From Hymenobacter sp. BT188 (GTDB lineage: Bacteria; Bacteroidota; Bacteroidia; Cytophagales; Hymenobacteraceae): 64,000 bases of DNA. The DNA is taken from assembly GCF_014333585.1 (NCBI RefSeq), contig NZ_JACSCW010000003.1:310001-374000 (forward strand), written 5' to 3'. The notes below the pieces were generated by a model. It was not told where the DNA came from. It was given only the letters and a program-made list of their open reading frames with translations, and searched no databases. Positions 32,351-41,189 of this stretch are shown here, piece by piece; position 1 is the stretch's first letter, and the number at the start of each line of letters is the position of its first letter. The position numbers and the translations under genes are program-made.

Positions 32351-33763
32351 ATGGCTTCCTCTTCTCTTCCTCGCTCAACCTACAGTGTGGTTGCTATGCT
32401 CGGACTATTGCTCTTGAGCGGAATAGCGGCTTTTGTTCCAACCACGCACCCTAGTGCTGCTCCCGGCAGTCTGCAAGCGGCTGATGTGGCCTGGATGCTC
32501 ACGGCCACCGCCTTCGTGCTCATCATGACGCCCGGCCTGTCCTTCTTCTATGGCGGCATGGTGCGACCCAAAAACGTGATTTCCACCATGCTGCAAAGCT
32601 TCGTAGCCCTGGGCGTCATTTCACTGCTATGGTATTTTGTGGGGTTCTCGCTGGCCTATGGCACCAGCTGGCACGGCTTCATCGGCAACCCGCTGACGTA
32701 TGCCTTGCTGAACAATGTGGGCACGGCGCCGCATCCGGTGTTGTCACCGGGTATCCCGTTCGTGCTGTTTTTCGCCTTTCAGCTCAAGTTTGCCATTATC
32801 ACGCCGGCGCTGATTACGGGGTCCTTCGCTGAGCGCGTGCGCTTTAAAGGGTACTTGGCGTTTATGGTGCTGTTTTGCTTGTTCATTTATTGCCCACTAG
32901 CCCACTGGACGTGGCATCCCGAAGGATTTTTGCGCCAATGGGGCGTGCTGGATTTTGCGGGCGGAACGGTAGTGCACATCTCGGCGGGCATCGCAGCTTT
33001 GGCCGGAGCTATGGTGCTGGGCCGGCGCACCGACCACGTGCGCAATACGTCCTTCTCAACGCCTAATGTGCCTTACGTGCTGCTCGGCACGGGCTTATTG
33101 TGGTTTGGCTGGTTTGGCTTCAATGCGGGCTCAGCGCTGGGAGCCAATGAGTTGGCCGCAGTTTCTTTCGTGAATACCAACCTCGCTTCGGCCGCCGCGC
33201 TTGTTGCCTGGCTGCTGATTGAAGTGGTGCGCGGCACCAAGCCCACGGCCGTAGGAGCCTGCACTGGCGCGGTAGTGGGCCTCGTTGCCATCACGCCTGC
33301 CGCGGGCTATGTGCAGTACGGACAGAGCATCCTGATCGGGGTGGTAGCTGCGATGGTAAGCCACGCCGCTGTGCACTGGCAAAACAGCCGCACCACCATC
33401 GATGACACGCTCGATGTATTTCCCTGTCACGGGCTGGGGGGCATTGTGGGCATGCTGCTCACCGGTGTTTTCGCCGACAAAGTGGGCCTGATTCATGGCA
33501 CTGCCACCGTATTTGGCTACCACGTGCTGGGCCTGCTGATTGTGGTAGTCTATTCCTTCGTTGGCTCGTGGCTGCTACTCAAGCTGACAGCCAAGCTCTT
33601 CGGCCTACGCGTGAAGCCTGCCGAAGAACAGCTCGGCCTCGACCTCAGCCAGCATGAGGAATCGACCTACCATGTGGATGAAGAGTTTGAGCAAACCTAT
33701 CAGAGCCAGCGGCCGACTACGGGAAAAATGCCCCACGCCCTGTCTGGCAGCTTAGTTAGCTAG
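32351..33763 (+). CDS. amt: Ammonium transporter
   Basis: This 470-aa protein has eleven or more hydrophobic segments. The signature regions of Amt channels are present: ADVAWMLTATAFVLIMTPGLSFFYGGMVR, the first pore His in DFAGGTVVHISAG, and the second in FPCHGLGGIVGML. The N-terminal segment could be a cleaved signal. The hydrophilic tail (about 430-470) extends beyond the last helix. No glnB/glnK gene is adjacent, unlike many amt loci. The 254-nt upstream gap is AT-rich and probably holds its promoter. Confidence 0.93.
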   Translation: MASSSLPRSTYSVVAMLGLLLLSGIAAFVPTTHPSAAPGSLQAADVAWMLTATAFVLIMTPGLSFFYGGMVRPKNVISTMLQSFVALGVISLLWYFVGFSLAYGTSWHGFIGNPLTYALLNNVGTAPHPVLSPGIPFVLFFAFQLKFAIITPALITGSFAERVRFKGYLAFMVLFCLFIYCPLAHWTWHPEGFLRQWGVLDFAGGTVVHISAGIAALAGAMVLGRRTDHVRNTSFSTPNVPYVLLGTGLLWFGWFGFNAGSALGANELAAVSFVNTNLASAAALVAWLLIEVVRGTKPTAVGACTGAVVGLVAITPAAGYVQYGQSILIGVVAAMVSHAAVHWQNSRTTIDDTLDVFPCHGLGGIVGMLLTGVFADKVGLIHGTATVFGYHVLGLLIVVVYSFVGSWLLLKLTAKLFGLRVKPAEEQLGLDLSQHEESTYHVDEEFEQTYQSQRPTTGKMPHALSGSLVS

Positions 33764-33768
33764 AAAAA

Positions 33769-34638
33769 CTATTCGACCATTTTGCTGAGAAAGAAGGAAG
33801 CCAGAAAGCCGAGCACGGTGATCAGGCCCGTAAAATTGTGCGCCACGGCGAAGGCTTCCGGAATCATGGTGTCGGCCAGCATAGCCAAAATGGCCCCCGC
33901 CGCTACAGCCGTAGTGGCCGATACTACCTGGGGTGAAAAATTGCTGAATACCGTGTAGCCGAGCAGGGAAGCCACGCCCGAAATCAGGGCAATGCTGCCC
34001 CAGAGCAGCAATACATAGCGCGACGAGCGCCCGGCCTTTTTCATGCCCGAGGCGCTGGAAAGCCCTTCGGGAAGATTAGACAGGAAAATAGCCGCCACTG
34101 CTACCGTACTCACCGCCCCACCGGCTAAGAGGCTCAACCCGATAACAATACTCTCCGGGATACCGTCGAGCAAGGCGCCTATGGCTATGGCCATGCTGTT
34201 ATCATCGCCTGGCTCGCTGTTTTCTGTTTTTCCGGCTTTTACAGCCTTGCGTTCGACGTGCTGGTGATGGCCAGAGCGTTTTCGGTGCTTTGCACCATGG
34301 CGGGCAAGCAGCCAGTTAGCCAGTGTAAAAATGAGTGCTCCGCTAACAAAACCAATAGCAGTAGCACTGAAACCGCCTTTTTCAAAGGCTTCTTCCATGA
34401 GTTCCAACGAAAGCGTTGATATGAGTACCCCACTGCCGAAGGCCATAATTGCAGCAATGAGGCGTTGGGGTACATGCGCATAGTAGCCGATAGCTGCCCC
34501 GAGCAACAGCGCCGACCCCGACACTAAGCCCCAGAAGCCAGCCATTGCCCAAGTAGGGAAGGTCATAGGAAGGAAAAATAGAGTTGCCCAGAAAGCCCCA
34601 GTCAATAAGCACATAAAACCTACTAATACTGTACGCAA
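33769..34638 (-). CDS. ZIP-family metal transporter
   Basis: The 289-aa protein has about eight membrane segments and a His-rich cytoplasmic loop (RHGAKHRKRSGHHQHVERK) between helices 3 and 4. The metal-site helices read GALLDGIPESIVIG and FLSNLPEGLSSASGMKK, the paired motifs of ZIP zinc/divalent-cation importers. The start is uncertain; ATG at 34636-34638 gives an extra N-terminal helix. It is convergent with amt with only five bases between stop codons. Confidence 0.85.
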   Translation of the reverse strand: MRTVLVGFMCLLTGAFWATLFFLPMTFPTWAMAGFWGLVSGSALLLGAAIGYYAHVPQRLIAAIMAFGSGVLISTLSLELMEEAFEKGGFSATAIGFVSGALIFTLANWLLARHGAKHRKRSGHHQHVERKAVKAGKTENSEPGDDNSMAIAIGALLDGIPESIVIGLSLLAGGAVSTVAVAAIFLSNLPEGLSSASGMKKAGRSSRYVLLLWGSIALISGVASLLGYTVFSNFSPQVVSATTAVAAGAILAMLADTMIPEAFAVAHNFTGLITVLGFLASFFLSKMVE

Positions 34639-34891
34639 GTCAACAGCTATACGATGTGAAGCTGAGGTTTATGTCTAAAATTATTATAAATTTATGTTGA
34701 CATAATTACAGGTAAATAGTACACTTGCCCGCAAGATTTATAGTACCCGAAAGTGATTTTGCTGCGTAGCCAAACGCAGCCTTTTCAAATCACACGCTCA
34801 CGGTCTTCGATTATTCGAAGGAAAATTACTGCGCGAAGAAATACGCCCAATTCCATTAGAGACCACCATTTGGTCTTCTGGGGGGCTTTTT

Positions 34892-35167
34892 TTAGGTCTG
34901 ATACCGCGCTAGCACCTGCTGGCATTCCTGCTCGCTCAGGCCATCGAGCCTGACCTTTTTGAACGGCGCCGTATGGCCCGTTATGATTGTGACGCTGGAT
35001 TTTGATACCCCAAACACTTTAGCCAGAACCGCAACCAACTCAGCATTTGCCTGGCCAGCATGAGCGGACACTTTGAGCCGCACCGTAAGGCCGCCATCGG
35101 CCGCTACCTGCACCTGATTGAGGCGACCGTTGGGCTTGGCTTTGAGATGAAGAATAGCGAACGACAT
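34892..35167 (-). CDS. DUF167/YggU-family protein
   Basis: The 91-aa product starts at ATG 35165-35167 (MSFAILHLKAKPNGRLNQVQV). The pattern LTVRLKVSAHAGQANAELVAVLAKVFGVSKSSVTIITGHTAPFKKVRLDG is the DUF167 signature (A-Gx-AN-L, ... G-(S/T)-x-K-x-v). Its function is unknown; the family is widespread. A G6C motif lies immediately after its stop codon (34880). Confidence 0.87.
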   Translation of the reverse strand: MSFAILHLKAKPNGRLNQVQVAADGGLTVRLKVSAHAGQANAELVAVLAKVFGVSKSSVTIITGHTAPFKKVRLDGLSEQECQQVLARYQT

Positions 35168-35320
35168 AGCTGCAAAAGACCGAGAAATGGTGCATGAAGT
35201 TACGGGCTGCACCACCCAACACTGCTACCTACCCCGACCCTATACCTATTGCGAGTGCTGCGCCCCGGCTTCTGGGGGCAATTTTATTCGTCCACCACAT
35301 ATTCCTATTCCAAAGTCGCC

Positions 35321-36748
35321 ATGAATGCTCCCCAACCTGCATCGCGAGGCTTGAGCCCCGCCTACTTTACCGCCGACCGAGAAGTAGCTACTTCCATTAA
35401 GGAGCTGGAAACCTTCATTCAGGACAATCCCGGCTGGTCTATTTCCGACATCACGGACCAGCAGGGCCATCAATACGTGGACTTGGTGATGGAGGGCGGT
35501 GGCATGCTGGGCATTGCGCTGGTCGGCTATGTGTATGCGCTGGAGAAGGCTGGAATTCGGTTTTTGCGGCTGGGAGGCACCTCGGCAGGTTCCATTAATG
35601 CGCTGCTAATGGCGGCAGCCGGACCACGCGACGAAGCCAGTACCGATTGGATTATCCGGCAGCTGGCCAACAAGAACTTTTATGACTTTGTGGATGGTGA
35701 TATCGACGCCAAACGCTTTATTGCCGACCTGTTTGCCCGTGCCAAAACCCGCCTCGGCAATGGCCCTGGCGCGTGGTTGCGCAACCGTGTCGATTTAGCG
35801 AAGCTGGGCGCCAGCGGCTTGCAGGTAATCGACAATCTGCGCGACCACAAAGGACTGAACCCCGGCGACCATTTTCTGGACTGGATAGCCGAGTTGCTGG
35901 ATGAAAAGCAAGTGTCCAGTATTGCGGCCCTTAAAGCGCTGCGCCGAAAATTGCCCCCCGGTGGCTTGTGGCAGCGTGCCGAGAACGGCGGGCCTAGTAG
36001 TGAGTATAATCCGCCGTCGTTGGAGCGCATAGCCATTGTAGCCGCTGATATTAGCACGCAAACCAAGGCGATATTTCCGGAGATGGCCGAGCTGTACTGG
36101 CATCATCCGGACCAGACCCACCCCGCCAATCTGGTGCGGGCGTCCATGTCGATTCCGTTTTTCTTCGAGCCGTTTGAGATCAAAAATATACCCGGCTCCA
36201 AGCCCGCCCAAACCTCAGCGGCCGAGCTCGACCGATACCAGCAAGCCTGGCGGAGCCATGGCTATATGGGCCCTATTCCGAAGCAGGTGCTGTTCATCGA
36301 CGGGGGCATCATGTCCAACTTCCCGATCAACCTCTTTCATAATACCCACAGCATGCCCGAAGCGCCTACCTTCGGGGTGAAGCTGGGGCTTGACCGCAAT
36401 GATGTGCAGCCTACCAAGTCGTTTTTGCAGCTGCTAGGGGCCATTTTTGATACCGCACGTACCCAATACGACTTCGACTTCATTCACCTGAACGCCGACT
36501 ATAGGCACTTGGTGTATTGCCTCGATGTGAAGGGCTTTAATTGGCTCGACTTCGATATGAAACCCGAAGAAATGCGGGCTCTCTTTCGGATTGGCGTGCG
36601 CGGAGCCGTAGCTTTTTTGCAGGATTTTCAGTGGGATGACTACAAAGAGCTGCGGCGCAAAAAGCTGGAAGTGGTGGAACAGTCGGAGAAAATGGAGAGC
36701 AAGCATCACCACACGCCGTCTTCGCTTGCGGTGCCCGTGGCCATCTAA
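35321..36748 (+). CDS. Patatin-like phospholipase
   Basis: The 475-aa protein starts at MNAPQPASRGLSPAYF. The oxyanion loop is VMEGGGMLGIALVGYVYALE, the nucleophile Ser88 in GGTSAGSINALL, and the catalytic Asp327 in FIDGGIMSNFPINLF (DGG). The Ser-Asp dyad is complete, so it is likely an active lipid acyl hydrolase. There is no signal peptide. The C-terminal tail is Lys/His-rich. The length is above the minimal patatin domain (about 300 aa), with an insertion between about 130 and 220. Confidence 0.9.
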   Translation: MNAPQPASRGLSPAYFTADREVATSIKELETFIQDNPGWSISDITDQQGHQYVDLVMEGGGMLGIALVGYVYALEKAGIRFLRLGGTSAGSINALLMAAAGPRDEASTDWIIRQLANKNFYDFVDGDIDAKRFIADLFARAKTRLGNGPGAWLRNRVDLAKLGASGLQVIDNLRDHKGLNPGDHFLDWIAELLDEKQVSSIAALKALRRKLPPGGLWQRAENGGPSSEYNPPSLERIAIVAADISTQTKAIFPEMAELYWHHPDQTHPANLVRASMSIPFFFEPFEIKNIPGSKPAQTSAAELDRYQQAWRSHGYMGPIPKQVLFIDGGIMSNFPINLFHNTHSMPEAPTFGVKLGLDRNDVQPTKSFLQLLGAIFDTARTQYDFDFIHLNADYRHLVYCLDVKGFNWLDFDMKPEEMRALFRIGVRGAVAFLQDFQWDDYKELRRKKLEVVEQSEKMESKHHHTPSSLAVPVAI

Positions 36749-36793
36749 AGCTTAGCCCGCTCCGGCGTTGCAAACGCGTATGATGTGCGGGCT

Positions 36794-36994
36794 CTAGGCG
36801 GGCGCGTTATATGCGTCGTACACGTTCCAGGCCCATATCAGGAACGGCACAATCAGCGTCCAGGCCAGCAAGAAGCCGACTACACCACCAAGTGCCCAGA
36901 TAAGAAACGCCTTTAGAATCTGGCCTTTAATGAGTTGGCCTAAGCCGGGAATGAAGAAGGAAAAGATTGCGGGTACGCCGTAGGTCGGTTTCAT
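36794..36994 (-). CDS. Small TM2-like two-helix membrane protein
   Basis: The 66-aa protein MKPTYGVPAIFSFFIPGLGQLIKGQILKAFLIWAL has the PGLGQ-x-x-KGQ signature of short TM2-type membrane proteins, then a second helix and a WNVYDAYN end. The function is unknown. Its start is 42 bases downstream of the endonuclease III gene stop, so it may be co-transcribed. Confidence 0.82.
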   Translation of the reverse strand: MKPTYGVPAIFSFFIPGLGQLIKGQILKAFLIWALGGVVGFLLAWTLIVPFLIWAWNVYDAYNAPA

Positions 36995-37035
36995 GGGAAA
37001 AAAGGAGAGGGTGAAAGACGAAAGATAAACAGCGC

Positions 37036-37791
37036 TTACTTATCAGCAACAGTCTCAATTGAACGCCCGCCACTCATGCGCGTCTGCCCAAACGGACACT
37101 GGTCCAGCACCACGCAGCGCTGGCAGGCGGGCGCGGTGAAGTAGCAGCATTTCTGCCCATGAAACATTAGGGCTTCGTGGTGGTCGTACACCTCCTGCGC
37201 CGACCAGTCGGGGGGCAAAAGTTCGGATAGTAAAGCATGCGCCGCCTCCGTTCCCACTTTGGGACCGATAAGCGCCAGCCGCTGCGCTACGCGGTGATGG
37301 TGGCTGTCGACGGGCATAGCCGGTAAGCGCAAGGTGCTGAAGAGCAGCGTGGCGGCGCTGGTTTTGGGTCCCACCCCCGGAATGGACTCCAGCCACGCCC
37401 GCGCTTCCGTAACTGGCACTTCAGCTAAGAAATCTAGGTCGCAGGGTCCGTCGCAGCGCGTACTGACTTCGCGGAGCACCGCTTGAATCCGGGGGGCTTT
37501 TTGCTCGGGCCAAGTGCATGGGCTGATGGCCGCCTGTACTTCCTCCGTGGGAGCATCGCGCACTTCTTCCCAGGTCGGAAACTGGGCCACCAACTGCTGG
37601 TAAGCCTTATGCGACTCCTGGTTGCGGGTACGATGCGAAAGCAAGGCGCTGATCAGCTCGCTGAGCGGGTCTTTGGAGCTGAAAAAGCGGAAGGGCGCCC
37701 CATATTCGGCGCACAGGCGCTCGTGTACCAGTAAGGCTTTCGTCTGGCGAGCGGCAAAGTCGGGGGGCAAATTGGGGGCGAGGGTTTCCAC
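37036..37791 (-). CDS. nth: Endonuclease III-like DNA glycosylase
   Basis: The 251-aa protein has the HhH-GPD fold: helix-hairpin-helix LESIPGVGPKTSAATLLF with catalytic Lys143, and Asp162 in PVDSHHHRVAQRL. The [4Fe-4S] loop is complete near the C-terminus (C-x6-C-x2-C-x5-C: CYFTAPACQRCVVLDQC). It excises oxidised pyrimidines and nicks the abasic site. Lys-to-Asp spacing is one residue longer than in the E. coli enzyme. Three G6C motif copies (37210, 37491, 37762) fall in this gene of 756 bp. Confidence 0.9.
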   Translation of the reverse strand: METLAPNLPPDFAARQTKALLVHERLCAEYGAPFRFFSSKDPLSELISALLSHRTRNQESHKAYQQLVAQFPTWEEVRDAPTEEVQAAISPCTWPEQKAPRIQAVLREVSTRCDGPCDLDFLAEVPVTEARAWLESIPGVGPKTSAATLLFSTLRLPAMPVDSHHHRVAQRLALIGPKVGTEAAHALLSELLPPDWSAQEVYDHHEALMFHGQKCCYFTAPACQRCVVLDQCPFGQTRMSGGRSIETVADK

Positions 37792-37834
37792 AAGTACTGC
37801 CTACGCAAGCCATACCAGCCGAGGTTGCCGCCGC

Positions 37835-38752
37835 TTAGTTATTCCCCCGATTATAAAGCGAAATAGCCTGGCGAATATTGCGCTGCTGCTTGCCCTGCAT
37901 AATAAGCGGCACAATGAACAGCGGCATGCCCGCATATACCAGCGGCGACACGCTGGGCCGCCCACTCGAGGCATTGTTAAACGAGGCAAACAAGCCTACT
38001 GCTACCAGTCCTCCCGCCGCCACGTAGCTTAGCGTACTGTAGGTCTGGTACTTGCGCGCCTGCTCCAGCAAGCCCCGACTAGCGGCGAAGTCAGACGTAG
38101 CAATGCTGAGGTTGCGCAGATTAAGGTCTTCAATCGGACCGTTGTCTTTGCTGAAGTACTCGGTTTTGGTAGTGCGATACATTGGGCCGCCAAAGCCACC
38201 CATACCGCCGTAGCCGTAGCGCCCGAAGCCGTAGGGGCTATAGCCATAAGGCGAGTTGCCGGCGTATTGGGTATTGGTAATGGAATACAGACTGATGCGG
38301 CCCACCCGGTCGCGGCGCAGCGTGGTCTCGCGGGTAGAGCGGCCCGGCAGTACCGTGCGCACATAGTGGCCGGTTTCGTCGTCGTAGTAGCTGACGGTGT
38401 TCAGGTCGAAGCGCTGCTGTCCATCCAACAGCAAAAAAGGCTTCCCGAAGATGGGCTGCTTGGTTTCGACATCATACGCCTGAAATACGCGGCCATCCTT
38501 GAGGCCCACCGCAAAGCGTGTGGTTTCGACGGGCGGCGCAACATGGCGGCGCCGCTGCTGTTCGGCCCGCACCGAGTCGGGGAGTACCGGGGGCCTGTTG
38601 ACCGTAGAGGGAGGATTGGTGCGAGTGGGCGCGGTGGTTGGCGCCGTGGGCTGCGGAAGCGTGTTCAACTCGCGCGGGGCATCCTGCGCCAGCGCAGGCA
38701 CCGAACACAATACTAAGAAGGGGAAAGCCAGAAGAAAAAAGCGGCTGGACAT
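37835..38752 (-). CDS. Secreted protein with Gly/Tyr-rich segment, function unknown
   Basis: The 305-aa protein has a signal peptide (MSSRFFLLAFPFLVLCSVPALAQ), a Pro/Thr-rich linker (LPQPTAPTTAPTRTNPPST), and a beta-rich middle (VGLKDGRVFQAYDVETKQPIFGKPFLLLDGQ). A Gly/Tyr run (SPYGYSPYGFGRYGYGGMGGFGGP) and two hydrophobic helices near the end follow. I recognise no family. It lies 43 bases upstream of the nth start on the same strand. Confidence 0.72.
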   Translation of the reverse strand: MSSRFFLLAFPFLVLCSVPALAQDAPRELNTLPQPTAPTTAPTRTNPPSTVNRPPVLPDSVRAEQQRRRHVAPPVETTRFAVGLKDGRVFQAYDVETKQPIFGKPFLLLDGQQRFDLNTVSYYDDETGHYVRTVLPGRSTRETTLRRDRVGRISLYSITNTQYAGNSPYGYSPYGFGRYGYGGMGGFGGPMYRTTKTEYFSKDNGPIEDLNLRNLSIATSDFAASRGLLEQARKYQTYSTLSYVAAGGLVAVGLFASFNNASSGRPSVSPLVYAGMPLFIVPLIMQGKQQRNIRQAISLYNRGNN

Positions 38753-38825
38753 GCAGGCAAAAGGCGGTAAGGTGAACAGCAGGATAGGCTCACAAAACTA
38801 TAGAAGAAGTCGGTTTAGTATGCCG

Positions 38826-38916
38826 AAAAGCCCCCACCAAACATATTCATTCCCCGGCCAGCATAGCCGAAGCTACCTGCTAAAATGCGCGTTGAATGAA
38901 TGCTGGGGGGCTTTTA
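38826..38916. repeat. Wide inverted repeat with G6C motifs at both ends
   Basis: AAAAGCCCCCACC and ATTCATTC on the left are matched by GAATGAAT and GCTGGGGGGCTTTT on the right, around a loop of about 50 nt. It occupies most of the 302-nt gap between two minus-strand genes (37835-38752 and 39055-39465). The rest of the gap shows nothing I can name. It may act as a weak terminator for the response regulator gene. Confidence 0.6.
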
Positions 38917-39054
38917 TACACAAGAGTCACAAAAGCGCCCCGGCGTTGCGTTGTGGTACCGCACAACTACCATTTATTTTAACCCGACGCTGCTGTGCAC
39001 CTCATTGCTATGACACAGCTTGCACTCCACATCCAGAGTCCTGCGCCGTCAGTT

Positions 39055-39465
39055 TTACTTCAGCAGCTTTTCCAGCAAGCTCAGGCTATCAACCATATCG
39101 GTAGACGTTTCGAAGTCGATGGGCTTCAAGATATAGCCGGCTACGCCCAAGTTCTGGGCAGTTAGCCTGTCCACGTCCATGGCTGAGGTGGTAGTGATGA
39201 ATACGGGAATATCGCGCAGCTTGGGCTGACTGCGCAGCTCCTCCAGAAACTCGTGCCCATTCATTTTGGGCATGTTCAAATCCAGCAAAATCACCTCCGG
39301 CAACGGCTCCATTGTCTCCTGTCCATTGCGTCCGAGCAGCATATCCAGCGCTTCGATGCCGTTAAAGGCGGTGTAGAGCTTGTGTTGCACACTGAATTTG
39401 GCGAAGGACTTCTCCACAATCATTGTATCAAAGAAGTCGTCTTCGACAAGAAGAATAGAACGCAT
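39055..39465 (-). CDS. Single-domain response regulator (Rcp1/CheY-like)
   Basis: The 136-aa receiver starts MRSILLVEDDFFDTMIVEKSF. The phospho-acceptor is Asp62 in VILLDLNMPKMNG, with Thr-Thr in VFITTTSA and Lys in YILKPIDF. It has no output domain. It is encoded 20 bases after the histidine kinase gene and is almost certainly its partner, as in cyanobacterial Cph1/Rcp1 pairs. Confidence 0.93.
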   Translation of the reverse strand: MRSILLVEDDFFDTMIVEKSFAKFSVQHKLYTAFNGIEALDMLLGRNGQETMEPLPEVILLDLNMPKMNGHEFLEELRSQPKLRDIPVFITTTSAMDVDRLTAQNLGVAGYILKPIDFETSTDMVDSLSLLEKLLK

Positions 39466-39485
39466 AACTGCTTGCTAAACAAATA

Positions 39486-41018
39486 CTAAAATAGAACAGT
39501 AGCTGGTGTGATTACCTGAGAAACAGGTGCCAGCGCTTTGGGCCACGTAAATACAAAGGTAGCACCCTGACCCGGTACCGATTGTACACGAATGCTGCCT
39601 TTATGTTCTTCGATGATCTTGCGCACAATACTGAGCCCGATTCCGGTGCTCTCCGCCGTATTCCGGTCGCGCAGGGTCTGGAAGATCTGGAAGATTTTTT
39701 CGTGGTACTCCGGCGCAATGCCGGGACCATCGTCGGTTACGCTGACCTCATATTCCTTTTTCAACTCCTGAACTCCGATACTCAGGTGACCTTGGCCGCT
39801 GTGGTGGTGCTTAACGGCGTTGCTGAGCAGGTTCGTAAACACCTGTTGCAGACTAAGCCGGTCGGTGAGGAAGGGAGGGAGGCTGGGGGGCAAATCGACA
39901 GTAAATCCGTGCGGCACGACCATTTCGGCCACTTCCGCTACCAGCTCGCGTACATCTACTTCCTCTGGTAGCGGCTGGGTCCGGCCGGCGCGGGCATAGG
40001 CCAGCAGGCCGTTGATGAGGTCATCGAGGCGGGTGAGGCGGCCCTTCAACATATTCAGATACTCGTGCATCTGCGCCGACAACTCGTGCGACAATTCCTC
40101 TTCCATCCATTTAACCAGGGCCCCAATACCGCGCAATGGCGCTTTCAGGTCGTGGGAAGCTACGTAGGCAAACTGGTCCAGCTCCAGATTACGCTTATTT
40201 AAGGCCTCAAAGGTATTATCGAGAGTTTGGGTCATGCGGTTGAGAGAGCCAGCCAGCTTGCCGAGGCTATCCTGCTCTTTATCACGGATTTTTACTTTGT
40301 AATCACCGAGAACCACCTGTTCAGCCAAGTTTTCAATAAGCTGAATGCGCTGAGTTGTGGTACGATTCACGTCGGCCAGTTCAGCCTGTAGGCTTTCTTT
40401 CTCCTTAAGCTCTTGCACGATGCGGCTAAATAGCCAGAGTACTATCAAAATAGCCAACACCGCCGACCCGATAATGGCCATCGGAGCCATACGCTCCCAT
40501 ATGTCGCGGTCGCGTGTACGCTCGCGAAGCAATAGGTCCTCTGAGTTTTTAATTCGCGCAATGATTGCCCGAATCTCCTCCAACTGGCGGCGGTCGCTAC
40601 GTACTAGGTCGCGGGCAGCGTAGATGGTAGGTGGGCGTTGGCGCCAGCTATCCAGCAACAGAATTTCTTGGGTTAGAAGCGTGCCAAGCGTATCTAAGCG
40701 CCGCTGGTGGGAAGGATTGTCAAAAGTAAGATGACGTAGGCTTTGATAGCTGGCGTGCACACTCGTGGTCAAACCATCATAATTGTTCAGGTAAGACTTG
40801 TCGGTCAGCAGTAAGTAGCCACGAATGGCAGCTTGGGCATCGCGAATCTGCGTGCGCAATTCGGTGGCGTGCTGCAATACTTTGTATGTATGCTCCACCC
40901 GATTAGTGTAATACGCCACCTGCTGAATGCTTATATAAGCCAGCAAGGAGGTGAGCAACAGCACGATGAGCGCAATGCCAAAGCCCAGCCTGATTTTAGT
41001 ATTCAGATTTAGCCGCAC
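39486..41018 (-). CDS. Sensor histidine kinase with CHASE3-type sensor
   Basis: This 510-aa protein has an N-terminal helix, a CHASE3-like extracytoplasmic helical domain (about 30-185: VEHTYKVLQHATELRTQIRDAQAAIRGYLLLTDKSYL), a second membrane helix, a HAMP-like linker and a coiled coil. The phospho-accepting His289 is in FAYVASHDLKAPLRGI. The ATPase has N-box (TNLLSNAVKHH), G1 (VTDDGPGIAPE) and G2 (TGIGLSIVRKI). It signals to the single-domain regulator downstream. The stimulus is unknown. Confidence 0.93.
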   Translation of the reverse strand: MRLNLNTKIRLGFGIALIVLLLTSLLAYISIQQVAYYTNRVEHTYKVLQHATELRTQIRDAQAAIRGYLLLTDKSYLNNYDGLTTSVHASYQSLRHLTFDNPSHQRRLDTLGTLLTQEILLLDSWRQRPPTIYAARDLVRSDRRQLEEIRAIIARIKNSEDLLLRERTRDRDIWERMAPMAIIGSAVLAILIVLWLFSRIVQELKEKESLQAELADVNRTTTQRIQLIENLAEQVVLGDYKVKIRDKEQDSLGKLAGSLNRMTQTLDNTFEALNKRNLELDQFAYVASHDLKAPLRGIGALVKWMEEELSHELSAQMHEYLNMLKGRLTRLDDLINGLLAYARAGRTQPLPEEVDVRELVAEVAEMVVPHGFTVDLPPSLPPFLTDRLSLQQVFTNLLSNAVKHHHSGQGHLSIGVQELKKEYEVSVTDDGPGIAPEYHEKIFQIFQTLRDRNTAESTGIGLSIVRKIIEEHKGSIRVQSVPGQGATFVFTWPKALAPVSQVITPATVLF

Positions 41019-41189
41019 TTGATGTCAATTAAAACGAGGAGGGAAGAAGCACCGGTGACGATGGTAAAAGGTAAAGTTCGCACTTTTATAGGCGTGGCGG
41101 TCAAACGCGATGCGAATGGCTCGCCCGCTTTTGCGTCTACCTTTGTGTGCCGCCCGGCTTTATAGCATTGCTTTTATCTCTTCGGAAAA

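Noticed and set aside
34742..34880. Possible terminator or RNA element upstream of the ZIP transporter gene
   Set aside because: Only short hairpins (GCTGCGT...ACGCAGC; AGACCA...TGGTCT) are present without a convincing T-tract or known RNA consensus.
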